Source of the DNA: Sphingomonadales bacterium
Lineage (GTDB): Bacteria > Pseudomonadota > Alphaproteobacteria > Sphingomonadales > Sphingomonadaceae
Length of the DNA: 26,522 nt
Assembly: GCA_018971065.1 (NCBI GenBank)
Contig: JAGWVC010000054.1
Coordinates: forward strand, 1 to 26,522
Direction: 5' to 3'
Within the stretch, counting starts at the first letter, position 1. Each line of letters opens with the position of its first letter. The notes under the pieces are model-generated. The model was not told the DNA's origin, did no database searches, and saw only the letters and a program-made list of their open reading frames with translations. The translations under genes were made by a program, and so were the position numbers. Shown piece after piece: positions 9,082 through 18,583 of the stretch.

Positions 9082-9438
9082 ATGGTTATCGAAGGCCCCG
9101 GCTTCAGTCTTTACGAACAGGCGACGATGGAGGACCGCTGCGCGCCGCGAAGTCGGCTGGCGGTTCCCGCGACGCTGCGCCAGTCGGGCGGCAAGGCGTT
9201 CCAGACCGTGGTGCGCGACCTGTCGGTGGCGGGGTTCTGCGCCGGGTCGCTGAGCCGGATGCACGTGGGCACGGTATGCTGGCTGACGCTGCCGGGGCTG
9301 GAGGCGCTGCAATCCGAGGTGGTGTGGTGGAACAACAGCCTGGTGGGCTGCGCGTTCTCGAACCTGATCAACCAGTTCGTGCTGGACCGCATGATCGCGC
9401 GCTGGCCGATGCAGTCGGAATTCCGCATCATCTCCTGA
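9082..9438 (+). CDS. PilZ-domain protein, predicted c-di-GMP binder
   Basis: A single-domain PilZ protein of 118 aa. Both parts of the cyclic-di-GMP binding consensus are intact: RxxxR at Arg19-Arg23 (RCAPR) and DxSxxG at Asp46-Gly51 (DLSVAG), followed by a beta-barrel-like region rich in Val, Trp and Leu. Ligand binding is therefore plausible, unlike in degenerate PilZ proteins. The ATG at 9082 is chosen because a GGAGGA sits eleven bases upstream; the open frame continues upstream into the SDR gene but that part is not PilZ-like. It lies 88 bases after the SDR gene and ends 24 bases from the convergent response-regulator gene. The output is unknown. Confidence 0.9.
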   Translation: MVIEGPGFSLYEQATMEDRCAPRSRLAVPATLRQSGGKAFQTVVRDLSVAGFCAGSLSRMHVGTVCWLTLPGLEALQSEVVWWNNSLVGCAFSNLINQFVLDRMIARWPMQSEFRIIS

Positions 9439-9462
9439 AGCGGACCGGCTCGTGGACGCCTG

Positions 9463-10062
9463 CTACACCAGCGCCGCGTCGAAGGCGGCGCGGATCGCCT
9501 CCGAGACGTGGGTGGCGCCCATCTTGGTCATCATGTTCGAGCGGTGGATTTCCACGGTGCGCGGGCTGATCGACAGGCGTTCGCCGATCATGCGGTTCGA
9601 CAGCCCTTCGGCCACCGCCGCCAGCACTTCACGCTCGCGCCGGGAAAGCAGGCTGATGCGGGTGCGGGCGCTGGTTTCACGATAGCGCGCCGGGGTCTGG
9701 CGGACCGAGGCGTTCTCGGCTTCGGCAAAGGCGGCCAGCATGGCGGCCTCGTCGGCAGGCCAGGTGAGGTAATCGATCGCGCCGGCCTGCACGGCGCGGA
9801 CCACGGCGCGGGTTTCAGGGGCGACGGCGAAGCCCACCACCGGCAGCCAGGTGCCCGCCTCACCCATGTGGCGCACGATCTCGGCGATTACGCCGTCGCT
9901 GTCATGGGCCAGGATGACGCCGCTTTCCGGCCAGTGGGCCAGGAATTCGCGCACATCCTCGTAAGGTTCGACATGGACGCCGCAGGCCAGCAGGCGACGG
10001 GAAATTTCAGCGCGGCGCTGCACGGCGCCGTCCACCAGAAAGATATTGCCCTTGAATTGCAT
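9463..10062 (-). CDS. LuxR/FixJ-type response regulator with a degenerate receiver
   Basis: A 199-aa regulator with an N-terminal receiver-like domain (about 5-120) and a C-terminal LuxR-type helix-turn-helix (about 138-195, LLSRREREVLAAVAEGLSNR then SPRTVEIHRSNMMTKMG). The receiver is unusual. Asp11 and a possible phosphoacceptor Asp54 remain, but the second pocket acid is Gly12, the conserved Thr/Ser position reads GFA, and the conserved Lys of the KP motif is Trp (LTWP). Phosphorylation-dependent switching is doubtful, so it may act constitutively or respond to another partner. The ATG has GGAGG six bases upstream on the minus strand. It is the last gene of the regulatory run from 12648, probably with its own promoter. 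Confidence 0.9.
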   Translation of the reverse strand: MQFKGNIFLVDGAVQRRAEISRRLLACGVHVEPYEDVREFLAHWPESGVILAHDSDGVIAEIVRHMGEAGTWLPVVGFAVAPETRAVVRAVQAGAIDYLTWPADEAAMLAAFAEAENASVRQTPARYRETSARTRISLLSRREREVLAAVAEGLSNRMIGERLSISPRTVEIHRSNMMTKMGATHVSEAIRAAFDAALV

Positions 10063-10138
10063 TCACAGCCTCCGACCGAACCCGGCCTTAAGCGGGAATG
10101 CCCCTGTGAACACAATTCTACACTTGGTGCGGCAGAGT

Positions 10139-10149
10139 TATACGATGGT
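10139..10149 (-). promoter_or_regulatory. Repeated promoter-like motif, copy 1
   Basis: The minus strand reads ACCATCGTATA followed by AC, giving a -10-like TATAAC (10142-10137). The same 11-mer occurs exactly at 10657-10667. This copy lies about 75 bases upstream of the degenerate regulator's start codon and just after the stop of the preceding gene. No good -35 is visible at the normal distance, as expected if an activator is required. Confidence 0.5.
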
Positions 10150-10155
10150 TTAGGG

Positions 10156-10557
10156 TTACGCCTGCGGCACGCGCACCAGGCTGACGATCAGTTCCTCGAC
10201 CTGCACCAGCCGCACCGGCTTGGTCAGGAAGGCGATCGCCCCGGCGCCGAAGGCCGCGCGGCAAATCCGGTCATCGTCCGAAGCGGTGAGAAACACGACC
10301 GGCAGTTCCGGGCTGGAGCGGGCAAGCCGGGCCTGGACATGCAGGCCGGTGATGCCGGGCAGGTTGTAATCGAGCAGCAGGCACAGCGGGCTGGCATCGT
10401 CGAGATAGGCGTAGAGGTCCGCCGGGGCGGCGAAATGCGCGGTGGCATAGCCCAGCGAGGCGACGCCATCGGCCAGCGCTTCGCGAAACGCGTCGTCATC
10501 ATCGAGAATGGCGACCGGACGATGAGGGTGCGTCCCGGTCACCTGCGACACTGCCAT
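10156..10557 (-). CDS. Stand-alone receiver-domain response regulator
   Basis: A 133-aa protein consisting of one complete CheY-like receiver and no output domain. Acidic pocket Asp20-22 (LDDDDAF), phosphoacceptor Asp63 (LLLDYNLPG), switch Thr91 (FLTAS) and Lys113 (FLTKP) are all present, so it should be phosphorylatable. Single receivers of this kind typically shuttle phosphate or compete for a kinase. It sits between the GAF kinase/FixJ-like pair and the degenerate regulator, which suggests it modulates that kinase; this is inference. The ATG at 10557 has AGG immediately adjacent, so a GTG five codons in, better spaced from AGGATGG, is an alternative start. Confidence 0.9.
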   Translation of the reverse strand: MAVSQVTGTHPHRPVAILDDDDAFREALADGVASLGYATAHFAAPADLYAYLDDASPLCLLLDYNLPGITGLHVQARLARSSPELPVVFLTASDDDRICRAAFGAGAIAFLTKPVRLVQVEELIVSLVRVPQA

Positions 10558-10656
10558 CCTGGATTATCTCGCGAAACGGGGGAACCGGACCCGACGGCTG
10601 ATGCAAATGGGGCGACGTATGCAACAGTTATGCACGCGGCAAGGCGGCAGGCATAC

Positions 10657-10667
10657 TATACGATGGT
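10657..10667 (-). promoter_or_regulatory. Repeated promoter-like motif, copy 2
   Basis: The minus strand reads ACCATCGTATA followed by GT, giving a -10-like TATAGT (10660-10655). It is an exact 11-base match to the copy at 10139-10149, again just after the stop of the preceding gene and about 100 bases upstream of the next start codon (10557). Two TATGCA hexamers at 10618-10623 and 10629-10634, 11 bases apart, lie between it and the gene. Confidence 0.5.
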
Positions 10668-10672
10668 AGCGA

Positions 10673-11299
10673 TCATCCCACCGTTGCGGACAGGCCGAGC
10701 TGATCGGCCATGCGGACAAGCTCGGCGAGCGAGCGGGCGCCCATCTTGCGCATCGCCTGCCCGCGATGGACCTTCACGGTGATCTCGCTGACATCGAGGA
10801 TGCCGGCGATCTGCTTGTTCAGCAGGCCCTGCGCGACCATCGTCATGACCTGACGCGCGCGCGGGGTCAGCGATTCATGGCGGGCGCGCAGTTCGGACAG
10901 CGCATCGCCGTCGGCGCGGCGGCGGCGGTCAATCTCAAGACCGTTGTGAATGGCGTCGATCAGGTCCTGATCACGGAACGGCTTGACCAGAAACTCGATG
11001 GCGCCGGCCTTCATCGCCTTCACCGACATCGGCACATCGGCATGGCCCGACAGGAACACGATCGGCGGCGCCACTTCGCGGCGGGCGATCTCGGCCTGAA
11101 GGTCAAGCCCGCTGCGCCCCGGCAGGCGGACATCGAGCACGAGGCAATGCGGGCATTGCAGCAGCGGCGCATCGAGATATTCCTGGACCGAGCCATAGGC
11201 CTGCGCGGCGGCACCGATGCTGTCCATCAGCGCCAGCAGGGCTTCGCGCATCGACGAGTCGTCCTCGACGAAGACGACGCATTCGCCGGACTCGGTCAT
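10673..11299 (-). CDS. FixJ-like response regulator (receiver + LuxR HTH)
   Basis: A 208-aa transcription factor of the FixJ/NarL type. The receiver (1-120) is complete: Glu12, Asp13 and Asp14 (FVEDDSS), phosphoacceptor Asp56 (LVLDVRLPG), switch Ser84 (FLSGHADVP) and Lys106 (FLVKP). The LuxR-type DNA-binding domain (about 140-200) contains LTPRARQVMTMVAQGLLNKQ and SEITVKVHRGQAMRKMG. The ATG at 11299 overlaps the stop of the kinase gene (ATGA), so kinase and regulator are translationally coupled and form a cognate pair. The open frame extends upstream of this ATG inside the kinase gene, but that part is a shadow. Confidence 0.94.
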   Translation of the reverse strand: MTESGECVVFVEDDSSMREALLALMDSIGAAAQAYGSVQEYLDAPLLQCPHCLVLDVRLPGRSGLDLQAEIARREVAPPIVFLSGHADVPMSVKAMKAGAIEFLVKPFRDQDLIDAIHNGLEIDRRRRADGDALSELRARHESLTPRARQVMTMVAQGLLNKQIAGILDVSEITVKVHRGQAMRKMGARSLAELVRMADQLGLSATVG

Positions 11300-12648
11300 G
11301 CCCCTGCCCCGCCTTCTGCGGCAGGCAGGGTGATGCGGAACCGGATGCCCCAGCCATCGCCATCCTCGCAGCGGAGGCTGCCGCCGTGCGCCTCGATGAT
11401 CGAACGCGAAATCGCCAATCCCATCCCCATGCCGGTCTGCTTGGTCGTGAAGAAATGCTCGAATACCCGACCGCGCGTTTCTTCGGTCATTCCCGGCCCG
11501 TTGTCGAGTACGCTGACGCTTACGGAACCGTCGGTTTCGCGACAACTGCGCACGTCGATCCGCCGTTCGCGACCGGTGATCTCGTGCAGGGCCTCGCGCG
11601 CGTTCATCACCAGATTGAGGATGACCTGTTCGAGCTGGATCGCGCTGCCCATGACGGTGAGCGGCTGCGCGGCAAGATCGGCGTGAACGGTTATCCCGGC
11701 GGCATCGAGGTCATCGAGCTTGCAGGTCAGCACGTCATTGATGATCCGGTTCAGATCGCAGGCGGCGAAGTCGCCGTCCTCGCGCGCGATCTGGCGGCGG
11801 GTTTCACGGATGACCGCCCCGGCCCGTTCGGCATCGCGCAGGGCGCGTTGCAGCGCCGCGCGCGCGGCATCGACCTTGTCCCGCCCCGGCGCCAGATAGC
11901 GCAGCGCGGTTTCGACATTGGTGATGGTGGCAGCCAGCGGCTGGGTGATCTCGTGGCTGATCGAGGCGGCGAATTCGCCCACCGTCAGCGCCCGCGCGAT
12001 CCGCGCCACTTCCGCCTGGCGACGGCGCGAGTCGGCCTCGGCGGCGGCCTGTGCCTGGCGGGCTTCCTCAAGCCGCTGCTGGTCGGCAAGGATGCCCCGG
12101 GCGAACAGCAGTTCCTCGCCCAGTTCCTGGAATATCTTCACCTCACGCGGCGAAAAGGCGTGCGGAACCGACGCATAGACGACGACGGCGCCCACTGCCC
12201 TGTCGCCATCGCGCCCGAACGGTACGGTGATGCTGGAGCGCAGGCCGTAGGGTTGCGCGCGTTCCAGCCAGGTCGAGAACACCGGATCGGTCAGCGCATC
12301 GTCGACGATCCACGGCTCCCCCGAACGCAGGCCGCGTCCGGTAGGGCCCATTCCCGCCGCCGAATCCGCGCTCCACGTGAGCAGCAGGCCGTCAAGGTAT
12401 TCGCGCGCCGGCCCCGATGTCGCGATGAAACGCACGGCCTTTTCGGGCGATGGCCCGGTCATCGCGATGGCGGCGATCACGTATTCGTCGTGCGCGGAGA
12501 TTGCCTCGCACACGCGCCGCGCCATCTGTTCGAACGAGCGCGCGCGCATCAGCGCCCGGGCCGAGCGGGCATAGGCCTGGAGCGCCCAGTTCAGCCGCCG
12601 CAGTTCGTGGTCGGCCGGCTGGGCGGAAAGAGCAGGATCGACAGGCAT
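11296..12648 (-). CDS. Cytoplasmic GAF-domain sensor histidine kinase
   Basis: A 450-aa kinase without membrane segments. The N-terminal part (about 30-190) looks like a GAF domain (RSSITVPFGRDGDRAVGAVVVY), followed by a coiled coil (about 190-222), a HisKA dimerisation domain with phosphorylated His232 in SISHEITQPL, and a HATPase domain with N-box Asn349 (NLVMNA), G1 DNGPGM and G2 GMGMGL. No bilin-binding or haem-binding residue can be assigned, so the ligand is unknown. The start is ATG 12648; the in-frame TTG one codon earlier is less likely. It precedes and overlaps its FixJ-like regulator. The photolyase gene ends 115 bases upstream. Confidence 0.93.
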   Translation of the reverse strand: MPVDPALSAQPADHELRRLNWALQAYARSARALMRARSFEQMARRVCEAISAHDEYVIAAIAMTGPSPEKAVRFIATSGPAREYLDGLLLTWSADSAAGMGPTGRGLRSGEPWIVDDALTDPVFSTWLERAQPYGLRSSITVPFGRDGDRAVGAVVVYASVPHAFSPREVKIFQELGEELLFARGILADQQRLEEARQAQAAAEADSRRRQAEVARIARALTVGEFAASISHEITQPLAATITNVETALRYLAPGRDKVDAARAALQRALRDAERAGAVIRETRRQIAREDGDFAACDLNRIINDVLTCKLDDLDAAGITVHADLAAQPLTVMGSAIQLEQVILNLVMNAREALHEITGRERRIDVRSCRETDGSVSVSVLDNGPGMTEETRGRVFEHFFTTKQTGMGMGLAISRSIIEAHGGSLRCEDGDGWGIRFRITLPAAEGGAGA

Positions 12649-12763
12649 CAACGCATCAGTCCCCGTAGCGCGATGGAATTGTCACAAGTCCCGGTATGTA
12701 GCATCCACGAAATTTTCCAAACCCCATTTGATCGATTGCCGCCTGTTTCTGTCCCGATCGGCG

Positions 12764-15789
<3,026 letters not shown>

Positions 15790-15807
15790 CAGGGTCGGAG
15801 CGCCGGT

Positions 15808-16011
15808 TCAGAAGACGTCGGGGACCAGTTCGGTAACGACGAGGTGCAGCGCGGTTTCGGCATGGGCGGCGGCCAGGCACAGGTTGTCGTTGCCGGCACC
15901 ATGCGCATCGAGCGCGGCGATCGCGTCACCAAGCCGGGCGATGACGGCGTTCAGCTCGGCCGTGGCCAGCGGTGCGGCCAGGCGTTCCCCGGTTTTCATG
16001 CTGTTTTGCAT
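15808..16011 (-). CDS. Small unknown protein downstream of the membrane kinase
   Basis: A 67-aa protein, MQNSMKTGERLAAPLATAEL then a mostly helical, alanine-rich body, ending HLVVTELVPDVF. It has one cysteine, no membrane segment and no recognisable domain. A strong ribosome binding site (GGAGG, five bases before the ATG on the minus strand) argues that it is translated. It lies 281 bases downstream of the kinase gene on the same strand, with a long upstream region holding a strong hairpin and a palindrome, so it probably has its own promoter. Small helical proteins beside FixL/FixJ systems can be kinase inhibitors (FixT), but I see no sequence basis for calling it one. Confidence 0.6.
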   Translation of the reverse strand: MQNSMKTGERLAAPLATAELNAVIARLGDAIAALDAHGAGNDNLCLAAAHAETALHLVVTELVPDVF

Positions 16012-16066
16012 CGCGACCTCCGACCCGAATTGACCCGACCTGTTCTGCCGTTTTCGCTTCCATGAC

Positions 16067-16105
16067 CGGGTGATCGGCGGCTCCCCCCGAGCCGTCGATC
16101 ACCCG
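16067..16105. promoter_or_regulatory. Strong 17-bp hairpin in the leader of the 67-aa gene
   Basis: CGGGTGATCGGCGGCTC (16067-16083) pairs with 16089-16105 at 16 of 17 positions around a five-base C loop. No T tract follows on either strand, so it is not a typical intrinsic terminator. It lies 56 bases upstream of the ATG at 16011, so it could be a 5' leader structure, an operator dyad or the end of an upstream transcript. Confidence 0.6.
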
Positions 16106-16123
16106 ATGTGTTGGGGCGACCCA

Positions 16124-16138
16124 CCGAACCAGGTTCGG
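16124..16138. promoter_or_regulatory. 15-base perfect palindrome, operator-like
   Basis: CCGAACC-A-GGTTCGG is a perfect odd palindrome, about 115 bases upstream of the 67-aa gene. Short tight dyads of this form are typical of binding sites for dimeric regulators; the protein is not identifiable. Confidence 0.4.
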
Positions 16139-16292
16139 CTCCGAAGCAAAGTGGTATGCAATTGGTCGGGTGCCAGCAACTCGACTTTTCGCAATCGCGC
16201 TAGACCTTCCGACGGACAGTCTAAACGAAACGATTAGTCGGCATCGACGCTTCCGGTTGTCGCCCGAACCGGTCGGGATCGGCAATCGGGCC

Positions 16293-17684
16293 TCACGCAT
16301 CGATCGGCAAGCGCAGGGTGGCCATCGTCCCGCCGCCGGGAACGGATTCGAGCACCAGCGAGCCGGCGTGGCGTTCGGCGATCTCGCGACAGATCGCCAG
16401 CCCCAGCCCGGTGCCGCCCGCCTTGGTGGTGTGGAAGGCCTGGAAAATCGTGCCGAACTGTTCGGGCGCGATACCGCTGCCGTTGTCGATCACACGGATT
16501 TCCACCCAGTTCGGCTCCTGCGCGGCCAGCTCGATCTGGACGGCGGCGGCCGCGACCGGGGTTTCGAATGCCTCCAGCGCGTTGCTCAGCAGGTTCATCA
16601 CCACCTGCCCGACATCGGGCGCGCAGGTGCGAACCGCGCGCAGGGCATCGGGCCGGTCACAGCGCAACGCCAGGTAGATGCCGCGACGGGCGAACTCGCT
16701 GCGCACCAGCCGCACCTGCGACTGGACCAGCGCGGGAAGGTCGGTGGGCTGGTACTGCCGGGTCTGGCGGCTGCTGAGCTGGCGGATGGTCAGCACGCGC
16801 TGGCCGACGCTGTCGATTTCGGTGATCGCGCCGCCCAGCGCGCGCAACGCCTCCTCGACATCGGCGGCCGGGCGCGACAGCCAGCGCTGCGCGGCATTCG
16901 CATAGGTCAGCGCCGCGCTGATCGGCTGGTTGATCTCGTGCGCGATCGACGAGGACATCGCCTCCAGCACGGTGATGCGGTTGAGCCGGGCGCGTTCCTC
17001 GCTGGCGGCAAGGCGTTCCTCGGCAATCTGGCGTTCGCCCTGCATCTCGGCCATGCGGACGCGCGCGTCGGCCAGCCGTTCCAGCCCCAGCACGCGGATC
17101 GCCAGAACCAGATGCTGGGTCAGCAGGCCGCCGGCGCTGAGCGCGATGGCGCCGACCAGCAGTTCGGGATCGGCATCGGCGCGCACCGTGACCGACCGGC
17201 CGAGCATCTGGTTGGCCACGGTGGACAGGCAGACCAGGAACACCAGCAGATTCAGCCTGAACGCGGTCACCTGGTTGAACATGATCGAATTGACGATGAA
17301 ATAGATCAGCGAATAGTAGACGGTGCGCACATCGAACGGCGCCCCCGGCACGAAAACGTCAACCGTGTTGAAGGTGCAATACAGCCCGTTTATCGCCAGA
17401 ACCGTCATCGGCAGCAGGTAGACGACCGCCGGATGGCCGACGGTGATGAACCACAGCAGCGTCGCCAGCAGCGCGATGTCGAGAAGGTCGGGGATCGATT
17501 CGGTCCACTGGATATACGGCGACAGCGGCGCCGGCAGCGTGGCCCATGAAATGAACATGCCGAACACCAGGCAGGCCTGCGCCAGCCGGCGAACGTGAGC
17601 GCGGCGGAAGATTTCGCGCCATTCGCCGGCCGGCACCAGCAGCAGCGGATCGATGGCGCGGGTAACGAAGCCGACCAGCTTCAC
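16293..17684 (-). CDS. Membrane-bound sensor histidine kinase
   Basis: A 463-aa kinase with about six hydrophobic segments in residues 33-198 (for example ACLVFGMFISWATL, VVYLLPMTVLAINGLY and LLVGAIALSAGGLL) and no sizeable periplasmic loop. It should therefore sense within or near the membrane. A coiled coil (about 203-235) leads to HisKA with His249 (SSIAHEINQPIS) and a HATPase domain with N-box Asn368 (NLLSNALEAF), G1 DNGSGI and G2 GGTGLGLA. The HEINQP form places it with FixL/DctB-like kinases, but no PAS or haem domain is present. The GTG start overlaps the regulator's stop in a GTGA, an order (regulator first) opposite to the other pair in this window. Confidence 0.93.
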   Translation of the reverse strand: MKLVGFVTRAIDPLLLVPAGEWREIFRRAHVRRLAQACLVFGMFISWATLPAPLSPYIQWTESIPDLLDIALLATLLWFITVGHPAVVYLLPMTVLAINGLYCTFNTVDVFVPGAPFDVRTVYYSLIYFIVNSIMFNQVTAFRLNLLVFLVCLSTVANQMLGRSVTVRADADPELLVGAIALSAGGLLTQHLVLAIRVLGLERLADARVRMAEMQGERQIAEERLAASEERARLNRITVLEAMSSSIAHEINQPISAALTYANAAQRWLSRPAADVEEALRALGGAITEIDSVGQRVLTIRQLSSRQTRQYQPTDLPALVQSQVRLVRSEFARRGIYLALRCDRPDALRAVRTCAPDVGQVVMNLLSNALEAFETPVAAAAVQIELAAQEPNWVEIRVIDNGSGIAPEQFGTIFQAFHTTKAGGTGLGLAICREIAERHAGSLVLESVPGGGTMATLRLPIDA

Positions 17685-18337
17685 GGCAGGCGCGGCCGGC
17701 GATCGGTGTAGCGCGCATAATGCGCGACCAGCAGGGTGATGCTCTTGGTGCCGAACTTGCGCAGGATGGCGCGGCGATGGATGCGCACCGTCACCTCGCT
17801 GATGGCCAGTCGATGCGCGATTTCCTTCGCTTCCAGACCTTTCGCGATCAGGTCGAGGGCATCGTGTTCACGCGGGGAGAGCGTGGCCAGGTTCGCCTCG
17901 AACCGGTGCATGAAATCACGCTCGTCCGAATCGCGGCGCAGGCGATCGACTGCGGTGTCGAGCGCTTCGAGCAGGACCTGTTCGCGATAGGGTTTGGCAA
18001 GGAATTCCACCGCGCCGGCCTTCATCGCGCTGACCGCCATTTCGATGTCGCCATGCCCGGTGATGAACACGACCGGCAGGGCCACACCCATTTCGTTGAG
18101 GCGGCGCTGGATTTCGAGACCGCTGGCGCCGGGCAGGCGCACGTCGATGATGGCGCAGCCGCTGATGCCTTCGGCGGCGCGCGCCAGGAACGCCGGGCCG
18201 CTGGCAAACGTCTCCACCTGGTAGCCCACCGAGCGCAGCATCGAATCGAGCGAATTGCGGACCGATTCCTCGTCATCGACGACGAAGATCGTCGGTGCCG
18301 GCGGCGGCGGGGCAGCGGTGGATTCGGTGTGCGACAA
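17681..18337 (-). CDS. FixJ-like response regulator, TTG start
   Basis: A 218-aa transcription factor. The receiver (about 16-130) is complete: Asp21/22 (VVDDEES), phosphoacceptor Asp65 (AIIDVRLPG), Thr93 (FITGHGD) and Lys115 (FLAKPY). The LuxR-type HTH (about 152-210) has LSPREHDALDLIAKGLEAKE and SEVTVRIHRRAILRKFG. The N-terminus carries a proline-rich PPPPAP. The TTG start is supported by a perfect AGGAGG five bases upstream (18343-18348). It is translated into the following kinase gene through a GTGA overlap. Two near-identical 13-base motifs lie 25 and 139 bases upstream, candidates for autoregulation. Confidence 0.93.
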   Translation of the reverse strand: MSHTESTAAPPPPAPTIFVVDDEESVRNSLDSMLRSVGYQVETFASGPAFLARAAEGISGCAIIDVRLPGASGLEIQRRLNEMGVALPVVFITGHGDIEMAVSAMKAGAVEFLAKPYREQVLLEALDTAVDRLRRDSDERDFMHRFEANLATLSPREHDALDLIAKGLEAKEIAHRLAISEVTVRIHRRAILRKFGTKSITLLVAHYARYTDRRPRLP

Positions 18338-18361
18338 GCCAGCCTCCTGCCTTTCAATAGG

Positions 18362-18374
18362 ACCAATGACTTAG
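18362..18374. promoter_or_regulatory. Direct-repeat motif, copy 1 (candidate operator)
   Basis: ACCAATGACTTAG, differing by one base from ACCAATTACTTAG at 18476-18488. It lies between the TTG start of the FixJ-like regulator and its presumed promoter, 25 bases upstream of the start codon. Confidence 0.45.
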
Positions 18375-18475
18375 CCACGGCAAGAACGATTGCACCGGAA
18401 TTGCGCGAACGGTTCGCGAAAAACGGATGATCCGGCCCGCATCCGGGCAGGCGGCGGCATATTGTTTTTTATGAT

Positions 18476-18488
18476 ACCAATTACTTAG
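18476..18488. promoter_or_regulatory. Direct-repeat motif, copy 2, with dyad symmetry
   Basis: ACCAATTACTTAG. With flanks, TACCAATTACTTAGTA (18475-18490) matches its own reverse complement at 12 of 16 positions, so it is an imperfect dyad. It lies about 95 bases upstream of rsmB and 139 bases upstream of the divergent regulator gene, in a locally AT-rich patch, and could serve either. Confidence 0.45.
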
Positions 18489-18583
18489 TACCGCTTCAGC
18501 GCGGCGCGATGGTCCTTGCTGGCAAGCGCTGCCGACAGCCTGTATGGGCGGGTGCCGTTCCTTCCGCCAAGGCGCCTTTATCG

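Larger units (their letters stand above)
16012..16292. promoter_or_regulatory. Upstream region of the 67-aa gene, rich in dyads
   Basis: A 281-base gap between the membrane kinase gene and the small gene. It contains a long hairpin (16067-16105), a 15-base palindrome (16124-16138) and a possible relative of the motif seen upstream of the FixJ-like regulator (TATGCAATTGGTC, 16155-16167). I find no open reading frame worth calling and no clear -35/-10 pair. The density of dyads suggests a regulated promoter and a structured leader. Confidence 0.5.

Noticed and set aside
16067..16105. Hairpin as an intrinsic terminator of the kinase operon
   Set aside because: No T tract follows on either strand, and it lies about 190 bases from the kinase stop, closer to the small gene's start.
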